A stretch of 39,890 nt of DNA from an uncultured Oceanobacter sp. (GCA_913061185.1 CAJXTI010000034.1:1-39890); one strand, 5' to 3'. Counted from the stretch's first letter, positions 1-9,809 are shown. The notes: a model not told the origin generated them from the letters alone. Made by a program: numbers and translations.

Positions 1-296
1 GCCTTGCCCTGATCACCGGCAACACTCGCGCAGAGTCGTGCAGGATTAAATAGATATCCCCTACTGGGTTATGGCTGTTTTTTTGATCCGTGTTCTGGGC
101 TGTGGCAAGCAGTCTGATCCCTCCGGAATCGACAGTCGTATGGGGTCGGAAGTAGCATATTCCTGCTCTTTACGGTTAAGTAGACTCGTACTGTCCGCAG
201 TTGATGGCCTCACCCGTTTTTATCTGGTGCTGGTCTCCGGGGCTATATCCGGATCCGGCATTCGGCGATTACGGCGTCCAGCAGGGAGTGGAAACG
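1..296. other. Leader region upstream of nosP
   Basis: I find no convincing gene here. All three forward frames that enter from the left edge hit a stop within the first 53 bases, so at most a few C-terminal codons of an upstream gene could be present. The stretch ends with a good ribosome binding site, GGGAG at 284-288, eight bases before the ATG at 297. In-frame ATG codons further upstream (for example at 201) have no comparable site. Confidence 0.5.
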
Positions 297-1457
297 ATGT
301 TGGCATTAAAACCAAAACAGTACGATGGCATTAAAACTGCCTGTTCGTTTAATCAGGATCCTGAGATCGCGGCCCAAGAGCTGTATCAGGCGTTGTCTGA
401 TGTCGAACTGAGTCAGGTGGTGTTTTTCTGTTCCAACGATTTTGATTTTGACGCGCTGGCGAAAGCACTCGGCGGCTGTTTTTCCGGTATCGATCTGGTC
501 GGTTGCACCACGGCTGGTGAAATATCACCGTTTGGTTATTGCAGTGGCAGCATTACCGCGATTGGTTTTCCGGCATCGTCGTTTGCCATCCAGTCGGCGC
601 TGATGTCGGATCTGGCCCGTTTCAGTTTTTCGGATGCCCAGGGGCTGATTCATCAGATGCTCGACAGCTGTCGTGAGCGTCAGGTCGCGCCGATCAAGGG
701 CAATACCTTCGCTTTGACCTTGCTGGACGGTCTTTCGGTCGAAGAAGAACGGCTGTTGCGCCTGCTGAATGCCCATCTGGGCAGCATTCCTTTGCTCGGT
801 GGTTCTGCCGCCGATGATATGTGTCACAGCAAGACCCATGTGTATTACGAAGGCCGTTTTCATACCAATGCGGCTATTCTGTTACTGGTGAATACCGCTT
901 TTGATTTTGAAGCTTTCAGTATTCATCACCTGCTACCAACCGAAGACAAGCTGGTGGTCACCGATGCCGATCCACTGGAACGGCGGGTGTTTGAAATCAA
1001 TGCCGAACCCGCAGCGCTTGAGTATGCGCGGGTTCTGGATATACCGCTGGAGACGCTGAGTCCGCAAGTCTTTGCCCTTAATCCGCTGTCGGTAAAAATT
1101 GGCGAACGCTATTACCCGCGCGCGATCCAGAAAGTGAACCCGGATAACAGCCTGTCGTTCTATTGCGCCGTGGATACCGGCATTGTGCTGACTCGTTCGC
1201 GTTCCGCCGACATGCTGGCGCAGCTCGATGGGCTGTTTGAAGACATCAGCCAGCGAATCGGCACACCGCAGCTGATTCTGGGCTACGATTGTATCTTCAG
1301 GCGGCTGGAGCTGGATCATCTCGATCTGATGGCATCCGCGTCAGCCATGTTTGCCCGCCATAAAGTGATTGGCTTTAATACCTATGGTGAGCAGTTTAAC
1401 GGTATGCATTTAAACCAGACGTTCACTGGGGTGGCGCTGGGAGGGGCTGACTATTGA
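297..1457 (+). CDS. nosP: NosP-type FIST-domain nitric-oxide sensor
   Basis: The protein of 386 residues is a soluble FIST sensor. The FIST_N hallmark GCTTAGEI lies near residue 70, LLGGSAADD near 167, and the FIST_C signature GFNTYGEQFNGMHLNQTFTG close to the C-terminus. No signal peptide or membrane segment is visible. In Pseudomonas and Vibrio, NosP proteins of about this length bind heme and NO and inhibit the autophosphorylation of the kinase encoded next door (NahK), linking NO to biofilm dispersal. Here the next gene is such a kinase and the two reading frames overlap by 4 bases, which supports translational coupling. I chose the ATG at 297, not the in-frame ATG at 201, because of the GGGAG site 8 bases upstream and because it gives the usual NosP length. 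Heme binding itself cannot be read from sequence. Confidence 0.88.
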   Translation: MLALKPKQYDGIKTACSFNQDPEIAAQELYQALSDVELSQVVFFCSNDFDFDALAKALGGCFSGIDLVGCTTAGEISPFGYCSGSITAIGFPASSFAIQSALMSDLARFSFSDAQGLIHQMLDSCRERQVAPIKGNTFALTLLDGLSVEEERLLRLLNAHLGSIPLLGGSAADDMCHSKTHVYYEGRFHTNAAILLLVNTAFDFEAFSIHHLLPTEDKLVVTDADPLERRVFEINAEPAALEYARVLDIPLETLSPQVFALNPLSVKIGERYYPRAIQKVNPDNSLSFYCAVDTGIVLTRSRSADMLAQLDGLFEDISQRIGTPQLILGYDCIFRRLELDHLDLMASASAMFARHKVIGFNTYGEQFNGMHLNQTFTGVALGGADY

Positions 1458-4078
1458 GCGCAGAGGTCGATGATCTCAAACGGCGACTGGCTGAATTTGA
1501 AGACAAGAATCGACGCCTGGAAAAAATCAACCGGGCGTTGATGCACCGGGTTGAAGCCGGGCCAGAGAATTCAGACGGCGCCTACGACAACTTCAAGCAT
1601 TCCGTCTATCTGGCCGAACAGGTGAGAGAACGCACCGAAGCGCTGAATGAGGCGATGCACAGTCTCAAAAGCACCAATGTCGAACTGGTACGGGCCAGTG
1701 CCGCCGCAACCAATGCCCACGACCTGCTGCGCCAGGCGATTGAAAGCATCTCCGATGCCTTTGTACTATACGACGCCGACCGCAAGCTGGTATTGGCTAA
1801 CTCCCGTTTCAGCCAGTTCTGGCAAAGCTCTGGAATCGAAATTTCTCCTGGCATGGATCAGCAACAGATCCACAAACTGTCGCAGCATCATCGTCTGATT
1901 GATCGTTATTATGGCGAAGCCGTCAGCACGGGTCACGGTGCCTTGCCAGGTGATGGCAAGGTGTTCCATATGCGCAGCGGCACCTGGGTGCATGTCAGCG
2001 AGCGTCCGACTCGGGATGGTGGCCTGGTGGTGCTGTACAAGGACATCAGTGCCCTGATTGAAAACGAGCGCGCATTACGAGAGCGGGCGCTGGCAACCAA
2101 ATCCCGAACCTTGCAAAATACCCTCGATAACCTTTCCCAGGGGGTGGTGCTGGTCAATCAGGCCCAGAATCTGGAAACCTGGAATCACCGCTTTACCGAG
2201 TTGACCGGCTTAAGCAAAACCGCGCTGGTGAGCGGTTTCAGCTTCTCGCGCCTGATGCAGCTGACCGAAGTCGACGATCTGAACCCTTTGTCGCGGGATG
2301 ATCAGGGCAGACCCTGTTTACAGCTGGAACAGGTATTGTCCAATGGCCGGGTGCTCGAAATCCGCACGCATCCGATGCCGGATGGCGAGTTTGTCAACAC
2401 GTACACCGACATTACGGAACGCAGCCGGGCTGTCAAAGCACTGGCAGAAAGCGAACAGCGTGTCCGGGTGATCACCGACACCGTGCCGGCGCTGATTGGT
2501 TATGTCGACAAGGATCTCACCATGGTGTTCTCCAACCGTGCCTACGAAACCTGGTACGGTTACGAGCGCGAGGTCATTCTGGGCCGCCATATGGAAGATA
2601 TTATCCAGCCCGAGCAGATGGTGCGCCTGCGCCCCTATATCGAACGGGCGCTCAGTGGGCGCAGCGTCAACTTTGAAATTACCGATCCGGCTCCCAACGG
2701 CGAAATCCGCCACGTCGTCAAAAATTATGTACCGGAAAAGGACGCCAACGGCGAAGTGCAGGGATTTTACGTTCTGATTCAGGATATTACTGAAATTCGC
2801 CGTACCTCCGAAGCGCTCACTCAGGCGTATCAGCATCTGGAGCAACGGGTGGAAGACCGCACCAAGGAACTGACTGAGCTGAACGGTCAGTTGCGTCAGG
2901 AAATCGAAGAGCGGGTGCAAATGGAGCAGCGGCTGCGCGATGCCAAGCAGGAAGCAGAAAAAGCCAACCACAGTAAAACCAAATTTCTCGCCGCCGCCAG
3001 CCACGACCTGTTGCAGCCGATGAATGCCGCCCGGCTGTTTTGTGCCTCGTTGATGGAACACAACCTCGACGAACGCACACGCCAGCTGGTGTTCTCGCTC
3101 AATTATTCACTGGAAGACGTTGAGAGCCTGCTGGCGGCGCTGGTGGATATTTCCAAACTGGATGCAGGCGTGGTCAAACCGGATATTACCGCGTTCCGTG
3201 CCGGTGACCTGCTGGGCAACCTGGCGAATGAATACCGTACCCTGGCTGCCGATTCCGGTCTGGCGTTTGAGTACATTGCCACCTCGGCGGTGATCCTGAC
3301 AGACTCACAGTTGTTAGCGCGGATCCTGCGTAACTTCCTTACCAACTCGGTACGCTACACCCGGCAGGGCAAGATTACGCTGGGCTGCCGTCGGCGCAAA
3401 GAGGGGCTGGAAATCCAGGTATGGGACTCCGGCGACGGCATTGCCGAAGACAAGCTGGAAGAGATTTTTCTTGAATTCAATCGTGGCAGCCAGAAAGACA
3501 CCGCCCGCGACAAGGGACTGGGATTGGGGCTGGCGATTGTCGACAAGATGTCCGGGATTCTGGGTCACCCCATCCGGGTGCAGTCTACCTTGGGATCCGG
3601 TTCCTGCTTCTCGGTACTGGTGCCTTATGGACGCCGCCAGCTGGCTCGCAAGGCAACAACGCCAGGGTTGGCGCTGTTGGGCAATCAACAGTTTCTGGGA
3701 CGGCGAGCACTGGTACTGGATAACGAAGCCTCCATTTGTCACGCCATGGACGTCCTGCTCAGTGGCTGGGGGTTTGATGTCGTGGCGGTACGAAGCTACG
3801 AAGAATTGCAGCAAGAGCAGCCAGAGCTGGACGCCGGTATCGATCTCATTATTGCCGACTATCACCTCGACAACGGCGTCACCGGGCTGGACGTAGTAGC
3901 GCGGCTGCGCTCAGAGCAGGGGCTGGATGCCCCGGTACTGATGATTACCGCCAACTACACCAACGTACTCAAACAGGAAGTGCGGGAATTGGGCTATCGG
4001 TTGATGAACAAACCGGTGCGCCCGGCCAAACTCAAGGCCATGATTCATCATATGATTCACCACGCCATTGTTGCGTGA
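1454..4078 (+). CDS. nahK: PAS hybrid histidine kinase, NahK/ErcS'-like
   Basis: This 874-residue soluble hybrid kinase begins with a coiled coil (about 1-40), followed by PAS-like segments at about 90-200, 210-325 and 335-455, a second coiled coil, a HisKA domain with SHDLLQP (His517), an ATPase domain with DSGDGIAEDKLEE and KGLGLGLAIVDK, and a C-terminal receiver with phospho-acceptor Asp802 in ADYHLDNG. No membrane segment is seen. Length and order match NahK/ErcS' of Pseudomonas, which passes phosphate toward HptB and is inhibited by NO-loaded NosP. The start is TTG at 1454, inside the nosP stop, with a strong GGGAGGGG site 7 bases upstream. The overlap implies coupled expression with nosP. 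Partner phosphotransfer proteins are not in the window. The kinase call is certain; the NahK assignment rests on the neighbour and the architecture. Confidence 0.87.
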   Translation: MSAEVDDLKRRLAEFEDKNRRLEKINRALMHRVEAGPENSDGAYDNFKHSVYLAEQVRERTEALNEAMHSLKSTNVELVRASAAATNAHDLLRQAIESISDAFVLYDADRKLVLANSRFSQFWQSSGIEISPGMDQQQIHKLSQHHRLIDRYYGEAVSTGHGALPGDGKVFHMRSGTWVHVSERPTRDGGLVVLYKDISALIENERALRERALATKSRTLQNTLDNLSQGVVLVNQAQNLETWNHRFTELTGLSKTALVSGFSFSRLMQLTEVDDLNPLSRDDQGRPCLQLEQVLSNGRVLEIRTHPMPDGEFVNTYTDITERSRAVKALAESEQRVRVITDTVPALIGYVDKDLTMVFSNRAYETWYGYEREVILGRHMEDIIQPEQMVRLRPYIERALSGRSVNFEITDPAPNGEIRHVVKNYVPEKDANGEVQGFYVLIQDITEIRRTSEALTQAYQHLEQRVEDRTKELTELNGQLRQEIEERVQMEQRLRDAKQEAEKANHSKTKFLAAASHDLLQPMNAARLFCASLMEHNLDERTRQLVFSLNYSLEDVESLLAALVDISKLDAGVVKPDITAFRAGDLLGNLANEYRTLAADSGLAFEYIATSAVILTDSQLLARILRNFLTNSVRYTRQGKITLGCRRRKEGLEIQVWDSGDGIAEDKLEEIFLEFNRGSQKDTARDKGLGLGLAIVDKMSGILGHPIRVQSTLGSGSCFSVLVPYGRRQLARKATTPGLALLGNQQFLGRRALVLDNEASICHAMDVLLSGWGFDVVAVRSYEELQQEQPELDAGIDLIIADYHLDNGVTGLDVVARLRSEQGLDAPVLMITANYTNVLKQEVRELGYRLMNKPVRPAKLKAMIHHMIHHAIVA

Positions 4079-4215
4079 GCAACTTGCTGTATCGCCCATG
4101 TGCTCAGCGCGGTATCTAAACTCTTCATGTCAATAAAAATGCCAATATCCTCCGCCAGCGGCGGGGGACAGGCCTTATACTGACGCCCATCACTCGCCCT
4201 AGCAGGAACCCTATC

Positions 4216-5145
4216 GTGGCCGGAGCCAGCCTTCTTACCCTGATCGACGACATCGCCACGTTGCTTGACGACGTCGCTACCATGACCAAGGTCGCCGCAC
4301 AAAAAACCGCCGGAGTACTCGGTGATGACCTGGCCCTCAATGCCCAGCAAGTCACCGGTGTTCGGGCCGACCGGGAATTACCCGTGGTTTGGGCCGTCGG
4401 CGTGGGATCGCTGCGCAACAAGACGATTCTGGTGCCTGCCGCGCTGCTGATCAGTGCCATTATCCCCTGGCTGATTACCCCATTACTGATGCTGGGCGGT
4501 GCGTTCCTGTGTTACGAAGGCGCAGAAAAACTGATTCATGCCTTGCTGCAGCACGGTAAAAAACACGCTGACGCAGGCCAGCTCAAAGCCCTGACCGATC
4601 CGGATTTTGATCTGGTGGCGTTTGAAAAAGACAAAATCCAAGGCGCCATTCGTACCGACTTTATCCTCTCCGCTGAAATCATCGTTATCACCCTTGGCAC
4701 CGTGGCCGATGCGACCCTGATGGAACAGCTGATTGTATTGGCCGGAATCTCTGTCCTGATGACGGTATTTGTGTATGGATTGGTTGCCGGTATCGTCAAA
4801 CTCGACGACCTCGGCCTTTATCTGACCCGGACGTCCACCTCCACCTGGCAAGCCATCGGTCGGGTGCTGGTCGCCGCTGCTCCCTGGCTGATGAAATTTC
4901 TCTCCGTCGTTGGCACCGCCGCCATGTTTATGGTGGGTGGTGCGATACTCGTACATGGCGTACCGCTGATTCATCACGCGATAGAACATTCTGCCGATGC
5001 CGCTGAACAGATTGCCAGCTTGCCTGCCGTCAGCAGCGTTTTAGGCGGATTGGTGAGCGTGCTGCTGAATGCCGTGACCGGACTGGCGGCGGGCAGTGTG
5101 CTGGTAGGGGTTCATATGGGGTTTGAGCAACTGCGCGGTAGCTGA
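4216..5145 (+). CDS. DUF808 family inner-membrane protein (YedI-like)
   Basis: The 309-residue product matches the DUF808/YedI family from its first residues ([20 protein letters not shown] and a [17 protein letters not shown] segment). Several hydrophobic segments are visible, at about 72-105, 150-195, 215-245 and 270-300, separated by short polar loops, so it is an integral inner-membrane protein of unknown function. The start is GTG at 4216 with AGGA-like bases 8-12 positions upstream; no ATG start fits the conserved N-terminus. It lies 137 bases after the NahK-like kinase and 139 bases before the LRR kinase, so it may be transcribed separately. A TATACT hexamer in the upstream gap could be a -10 element, but I find no matching -35. 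Confidence 0.85.
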   Translation: MAGASLLTLIDDIATLLDDVATMTKVAAQKTAGVLGDDLALNAQQVTGVRADRELPVVWAVGVGSLRNKTILVPAALLISAIIPWLITPLLMLGGAFLCYEGAEKLIHALLQHGKKHADAGQLKALTDPDFDLVAFEKDKIQGAIRTDFILSAEIIVITLGTVADATLMEQLIVLAGISVLMTVFVYGLVAGIVKLDDLGLYLTRTSTSTWQAIGRVLVAAAPWLMKFLSVVGTAAMFMVGGAILVHGVPLIHHAIEHSADAAEQIASLPAVSSVLGGLVSVLLNAVTGLAAGSVLVGVHMGFEQLRGS

Positions 5146-5284
5146 TCAGATTCAGTTGGCAGGTGATACTTTGCCCTATAGAGTTCACGTTACATTTCGG
5201 CTTCGTGTCGACCACTCTTCGTGATGACCAACCGCTCCGGCACCGCTTGATTGGCTCAATCGTAGCGACGCCTACAGGATTTTA

Positions 5285-6499
5285 ATGCACACTCTTGCTC
5301 AACTGCGCAGCGGCGAACTGGCTGGTAGCCGCCACCTCAAATTAGCGGCAGGCCTCTGCGGGTTCCCGGAAGAAATTTACAGCCTTGCCGATACCCTCGA
5401 AGTACTCGATTTGTCCGGTAACCAGCTTACTGACCTGCCGGGTGATCTGCATCGTTTCAGTCAACTGAAAATCCTGTTCGCCTCGGATAATCAGTTCGAA
5501 CATATCCCCGAAGGCGTTGGTCTCTGCCATTCCTTAACGATGGTCGGCTTTAAGCACAACAAGATTCGTGACGTTTCCGCAACCTGCCTGCCGCCTAATG
5601 TGCGCTGGCTGATTCTGACGGACAACTGCATTAGCCAATTACCTGGCAACTTCGGCAACCTGAGTGCACTGGAAAAACTCATGCTCGCGGGCAACCGGCT
5701 GACCGCACTGCCAAACAGCATCAGCAGGCTGAACAAACTGGGCTTACTGCGAATATCCGCCAACCAGTTTGACGTATTTCCCGATCAGTTGCTCGAACTG
5801 CCCAATCTGGCCTGGCTGGCGTTCTCCGGCAACCCCTTCTGCCCACGTCATGAATCTCATCACAACGTGTTGACCGTTGCCCGTGGCGACCTGGAAATGG
5901 GAGACGTATTGGGTCGTGGAGCCTCAGGTGTGATTTCCCGCGCTTATTGGCAATCAGCCCCGGCAGGCATCGACCCGGACGTTGCCGTGAAAGTCTTTCA
6001 TGGCGGCGTCACCAGCGATGGCTACCCGCAAGACGAACTGGCCGCCTGTTTGTCGGTCGCACCGCATCCCAATCTGGTCACCGCATTGGCGCAGGTAACA
6101 GAACCCGCCTTTGATGCCCTGGTGATGAAGCTGATCCCACACGACTACAGCAATCTGGGTCAGCCACCCAGCCTCGACAGCTGCACCCGCGACACCTTCA
6201 CCGCAGGCCAAGCCCTTAGCCGCGAATTGGCCGACTGCCTGATTAAGCAAATGACCAGCCTGGTGGAGCACCTTGAAGCCACTCAAATCTGCCACGGTGA
6301 TGTGTACGCTCACAACACCCTGATCAATGCCGACGGGCATTTATTGTTTGGAGATTTCGGAGCTGCTTCGCGGTATCACAATCTGACGGACGCACAGCAA
6401 GCTGGAATCAGAAAGATAGAACGGCGGGCGCTGGGGTATTTTATTGAAGATATGGAGGGGCTGGTGAGTTTGGGTTGCGTCACAATCAGGCCTTGCTGA
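5285..6499 (+). CDS. Leucine-rich-repeat protein kinase with short C-lobe
   Basis: Residues 35-185 carry about six leucine-rich repeats of the type LEVLDLSGNQLTDLPGDL. They are followed by a eukaryotic-like protein kinase domain from about residue 200: glycine loop LGRGASGVISRAY, the ATP-anchoring Lys in VAVKVFHGG, a catalytic loop reading HGDVYAHNTL (HGD instead of HRD) and DFGAAS. LRR-kinase proteins of this layout occur in Pseudomonas relatives, with unknown substrates. The kinase part is only about 200 residues and stops soon after the DFG segment, ending in an unusual VSLGCVTIRPC tail. The C-lobe is therefore short, either a family trait or a small deletion. The ATG at 5285 has AGGA 7 bases upstream. 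No signal peptide is seen, so it is probably cytoplasmic. Confidence 0.82.
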   Translation: MHTLAQLRSGELAGSRHLKLAAGLCGFPEEIYSLADTLEVLDLSGNQLTDLPGDLHRFSQLKILFASDNQFEHIPEGVGLCHSLTMVGFKHNKIRDVSATCLPPNVRWLILTDNCISQLPGNFGNLSALEKLMLAGNRLTALPNSISRLNKLGLLRISANQFDVFPDQLLELPNLAWLAFSGNPFCPRHESHHNVLTVARGDLEMGDVLGRGASGVISRAYWQSAPAGIDPDVAVKVFHGGVTSDGYPQDELAACLSVAPHPNLVTALAQVTEPAFDALVMKLIPHDYSNLGQPPSLDSCTRDTFTAGQALSRELADCLIKQMTSLVEHLEATQICHGDVYAHNTLINADGHLLFGDFGAASRYHNLTDAQQAGIRKIERRALGYFIEDMEGLVSLGCVTIRPC

Positions 6500-6680
6500 A
6501 GCATGACCTCTTTCGGTCACCACACATCCCGGAGTGAACTGGGCCACAAGCCGAGTTCATAACCCCGCTCCCCGCGACACTCCAGCTGAAAATCTGGATA
6601 ATAGCGCCCAGCTTCCACAACGCGGGCGACGCTTTCTACCTGTCACCGCGCTGGCCACTCTTTCCAATGCGGTACTCTTC
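6500..6680 (+). other. Gap between LRR kinase and OsmC-YcaO gene
   Basis: The 181 bases hold no supported gene. The frame of the downstream gene stays open back to an ATG at 6534, but the 49 extra residues this adds are Pro/Arg-rich, resemble no domain, and precede the conserved OsmC start. The stretch may include decayed 3' sequence of the LRR kinase gene, since that protein ends early, but the alternative frames here do not restore a recognisable kinase C-lobe. Confidence 0.4.
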
Positions 6681-8930
6681 ATGCAAATCAAGGTCAATTT
6701 TCTCGATAACCTTCGTCTCGAAGGCAAGTTTGATGATTTTACCGTCATCTCGGATCAGCCCATCCGCTATAAAGGCGATGGTTCTGCGCCGGGGCCGTTC
6801 GATTATTTTCTGGCGTCGTCGGCGATGTGTGCGGCGTATTTTGCCAAGGTGTACTGCATTGCACGGGATATTCCAACCGAGAATTTGCGGCTGGTACAGA
6901 ACAATATTGTCGACCCTGAGAACCGCTACAAGCAGCTGTTGAAGATTCAGCTGGAGTTGCCTGAGGGTATTGCGGAGAAAGACCGGCTGGGTATTCTGCG
7001 TTCAATGGAGCGTTGTACGGTAAAGCGGGCGATTCAGACCGGTATCGAGTTTGATATTGAGGTGGTGGATAACCTCGATGACGACTCGCAGGCACTGCTG
7101 TTAGTGGGTACGGCGGCGGACGAGCAGGCCACGACGTATATCCCAGGTAAGGATTTACCGTTGGAGCAGACCATCGCCAATATGACCGGGCTGCTGGCGG
7201 ATCTGGGGATGAAGATCGAGATCGCCTCCTGGCGTAATATTGTGCCCAATGTGTGGTCGCTGCATATTCGTGATGCGGCGTCGCCGATGTGTTTTACCAA
7301 CGGCAAGGGTGCGACCAAAGAGAGTGCGTTGGCGTCGGCGCTGGGGGAGTTTCTGGAGCGGCTGAACTGCAATTTCTTCTACAATGACCAGTTTTTTGGT
7401 GAAGAAATTGCCAATGCCGAGTTTGTGCATTACCCCAATGAACAGTGGTTTCAGCCTGGACCGAACGATGAGTTGCCAGAAGCCATTCTGGATGACTATT
7501 GTCTGGCCATTTACAACGCCGACGGTGAGTTATGCGGCTCACACCTGTTCGACACCAACTCTGGCAATAGTGAGCGCGGTATTGTGTCGCTGCCATTTGT
7601 GCGCCAGTCCGATGGTGAAACGGTGTACTTTCCGTCCAATCTGATTGAAAACCTGTTTCTTAGTAACGGCATGAGTGCCGGTAATACGCTGGCGGAAGCT
7701 CAGGTGCAGTGTTTGTCGGAGATTTTTGAACGGGCGGTCAAGCGCCAGATTCTGGAAGATGAAATTGCGCTGCCGGATGTTCCCGATGAGGTGTTAGCCA
7801 AATATCCGGGTATCGTGGCGGGTATCCAGGGGCTGGAAGAGCAGGGCTTTCCGGTACTGGTAAAGGATGCCTCGTTGGGCGGTCAGTTCCCGGTGATGTG
7901 TGTGACGCTGATGAACCCCCGTACCGGCGGTGTATTTGCTTCATTTGGGGCGCATCCGAGTTTTGAGGTGGCGCTGGAGCGTTCGCTGACGGAGTTGTTG
8001 CAAGGTCGCAGTTTTGAAGGTCTGAACGATTTGCCGCAACCGACGTTTGAAAGCAATGCGGTGACGGAGCCGAATAACTTTGTTGAGCACTTTATCGACT
8101 CTACCGGTTTGGTGAGCTGGCGTTTTTTCAGTGCCAAGGCGGATGTTGATTTTGTGGAATGGGATTTCGCTGTGGCGCTACAGGCGGATGCCAGCCCGGA
8201 CGAACGCAAGCATGCCAATCAGGAAGAAGCCGCGACCCTGTTTGGTATTCTGGAAACGATCGGTCTGGAATCGTATATGGCCACTTATAATGACCTGGGT
8301 GTCCCAGCGTGTCGGATTCTGGTGCCGGGTTATTCCGAAGTGTATCCGGTTGATGATCTGATCTACGACAACACCAATAAGGCGCTGTATTTCCGCGACG
8401 ATATTCTTAACCTGCACCGTCTGGACGAGGAACAATTGGTCGATCTGGTGGAGCGTCTGGAAGCCAGCGAGCTGGATGACTACACCGATATCACGACCTT
8501 GATTGGCATTGAATTTGACGACAATAGTGCCTGGGGTCAGCTGACTCTACTGGAATTGAAATTGCTGGTCTATCTGGCGTTAGGTCAGCACGAGGAAGCC
8601 AAAGAGTTGGTCGAAACCTTCCTGCAATTTAACGACAACACCGTCGAGCGTGGGCTGTTTTATCAGGCACTGAATTGCGTATTGGAAGTGATGCTGGACG
8701 ATGAACTGGCACTGGCCGACTTCACCCGTAACTTCGGTCGTATGTTTGGTGGTGAGCGTCTGGCGGCGGCGTTGGGGTCTGTGGATGGGTCGGTGCGGTT
8801 TTACGGGCTGGAAGAAACCAGCATGAATCTGGATGGGCTCGACAAGCATGTGCGCCTGATCGACAGCTATAAAAAATTGCATGCGGCGCGGGCAGCCAGT
8901 GTGATTATGGCCCAGGATCATGGCGGCTAG
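6681..8930 (+). CDS. OsmC domain / YcaO domain fusion protein
   Basis: From the ATG at 6681 the product has 749 residues. Residues 1-130 are OsmC-like (MQIKVNFLDNLRLEGKFDDF, then FDYFLASSAMCAAYFAKVYC with its two cysteines). The middle carries YcaO ATP-binding motifs rich in conserved glutamates: ALASALGEFLERLN, AEAQVQCLSEIFERAVK and SFEVALERSLTELLQGR. The last ~150 residues are helical and resemble the C-terminal extension of E. coli YcaO. YcaO proteins activate amide backbones with ATP; E. coli YcaO has been connected with RimO-dependent thiomethylation of ribosomal protein S12. The OsmC part suggests a thiol-peroxidase-like or sulfur-relay function (inference). The 6534 start was rejected as explained for the preceding gap. 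No peptide precursor gene lies nearby, so this is not an obvious RiPP cluster. Confidence 0.85.
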   Translation: MQIKVNFLDNLRLEGKFDDFTVISDQPIRYKGDGSAPGPFDYFLASSAMCAAYFAKVYCIARDIPTENLRLVQNNIVDPENRYKQLLKIQLELPEGIAEKDRLGILRSMERCTVKRAIQTGIEFDIEVVDNLDDDSQALLLVGTAADEQATTYIPGKDLPLEQTIANMTGLLADLGMKIEIASWRNIVPNVWSLHIRDAASPMCFTNGKGATKESALASALGEFLERLNCNFFYNDQFFGEEIANAEFVHYPNEQWFQPGPNDELPEAILDDYCLAIYNADGELCGSHLFDTNSGNSERGIVSLPFVRQSDGETVYFPSNLIENLFLSNGMSAGNTLAEAQVQCLSEIFERAVKRQILEDEIALPDVPDEVLAKYPGIVAGIQGLEEQGFPVLVKDASLGGQFPVMCVTLMNPRTGGVFASFGAHPSFEVALERSLTELLQGRSFEGLNDLPQPTFESNAVTEPNNFVEHFIDSTGLVSWRFFSAKADVDFVEWDFAVALQADASPDERKHANQEEAATLFGILETIGLESYMATYNDLGVPACRILVPGYSEVYPVDDLIYDNTNKALYFRDDILNLHRLDEEQLVDLVERLEASELDDYTDITTLIGIEFDDNSAWGQLTLLELKLLVYLALGQHEEAKELVETFLQFNDNTVERGLFYQALNCVLEVMLDDELALADFTRNFGRMFGGERLAAALGSVDGSVRFYGLEETSMNLDGLDKHVRLIDSYKKLHAARAASVIMAQDHGG

Positions 8931-8944
8931 TTCGGTCAACACAT

Positions 8945-8972
8945 AAAAAAACCGGGCATCGCCCGGTTTTTT
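8945..8972. terminator. Bidirectional intrinsic terminator
   Basis: A perfect inverted repeat, six A followed by CCGGGC, then ATC, then GCCCGG followed by six T, separates the convergent OsmC-YcaO gene and the ErdR-like regulator. The A-tract and T-tract flank the GC stem, so it can terminate transcription from both sides. Confidence 0.92.
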
Positions 8973-8996
8973 CTTTTAACAATAATAAGAGGGAAA

Positions 8997-9809
8997 TCAG
9001 CGCCGCAGGTATTGGTTAAAGTCTACATTGCTGGCGGCCAGTACTGCCTGGATACGGTTGTGCACACTGAGCTTGCGTAAAATGGCCGAGACATGTGCCT
9101 TGACGGTGGTTTCAGCAATCGACAGGTTGTAGGCAATCTGTTTGTTGGATTCGCCGCTGGCCATGCGTTCCAGTACCAGTAACTGTCGGCGGGTCAGGCT
9201 GTTAAGCATTTCCGGGGGAATCAGGTTTTCATCCTGAATACGGCGCTGGCGTGAGCGGCCGTCATCAGTGGCACGAATAACATCGGATGGCAGGTACACC
9301 TGGCCTGCTAACACTTGTTCGAGTGCCTGGGTCATTTTTTCCCGTGGCAGGGACTTGATGATAAAACCCACGGCACCATAAGTCATGGCTTGCAGTACCA
9401 CGCTTTTTTCTTCTTCAGCCGAGATGATGACGACGGGAATGGTAGGGGATTCGTTACGTAACTGGATCAAGCCGTTGAGGCCGTTCATGCCAGGCATATT
9501 GAGGTCGAGCAGGATCAGATCCAGATCATCCTGGGCACTCGCCAATACGGCGGCCGACTCGAGATTTTCGGCTTCGACAATGTCTGAATTAGGGTAGCGG
9601 TTGCGAATAACGTCGGCAATGGCTTCCCGGAACAACGGGTGATCATCGGCAATCAGCAGTTTGTAGACCGGGGTCTCGCTTTCCGTCAGCGGGCTGGACG
9701 GCAATTCTGCACTTGAAGTTGTATCAGTCATATCAGGCTGGGAGCTCTGGCTGGGGACAGCGTCACAAGCGCCGTCGGATGCACTGTGGCTGGTCTGGAG
9801 TGTCAACAT
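8997..9809 (-). CDS. LuxR/NarL-type response regulator, ErdR-like
   Basis: The 270-residue protein has a receiver domain beginning at about residue 48 ([16 protein letters not shown]), with phospho-acceptor Asp102 in LLDLNMPG and Lys152 in FIIKS, followed by a LuxR helix-turn-helix at about 205-262 ([20 protein letters not shown]). The receiver and the C-terminal [10 protein letters not shown] closely resemble Pseudomonas ErdR-type regulators, which belong to the ethanol/acetate oxidation network together with ErcS'/NahK. Unlike typical members it has a ~47-residue Ser/Thr/Pro-rich N-terminal extension. The start at 9809 is supported by AGGAG eight bases upstream on the minus strand, so the extension is probably real; an internal ATG (residue 27) is the alternative. 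It is an orphan regulator, since no kinase gene is joined to it. Confidence 0.85.
   Translation of the reverse strand: MLTLQTSHSASDGACDAVPSQSSQPDMTDTTSSAELPSSPLTESETPVYKLLIADDHPLFREAIADVIRNRYPNSDIVEAENLESAAVLASAQDDLDLILLDLNMPGMNGLNGLIQLRNESPTIPVVIISAEEEKSVVLQAMTYGAVGFIIKSLPREKMTQALEQVLAGQVYLPSDVIRATDDGRSRQRRIQDENLIPPEMLNSLTRRQLLVLERMASGESNKQIAYNLSIAETTVKAHVSAILRKLSVHNRIQAVLAASNVDFNQYLRR

Noticed and set aside
1..53. C-terminal end of a gene entering from the left
   Set aside because: A frame reads LALITGNTRAESCRIK and then stops; this is too short to assign to any family.
6534..6680. N-terminal extension of the OsmC-YcaO protein from ATG 6534
   Set aside because: The extra 49 residues show no domain similarity, and the conserved OsmC sequence begins exactly at the ATG at 6681.
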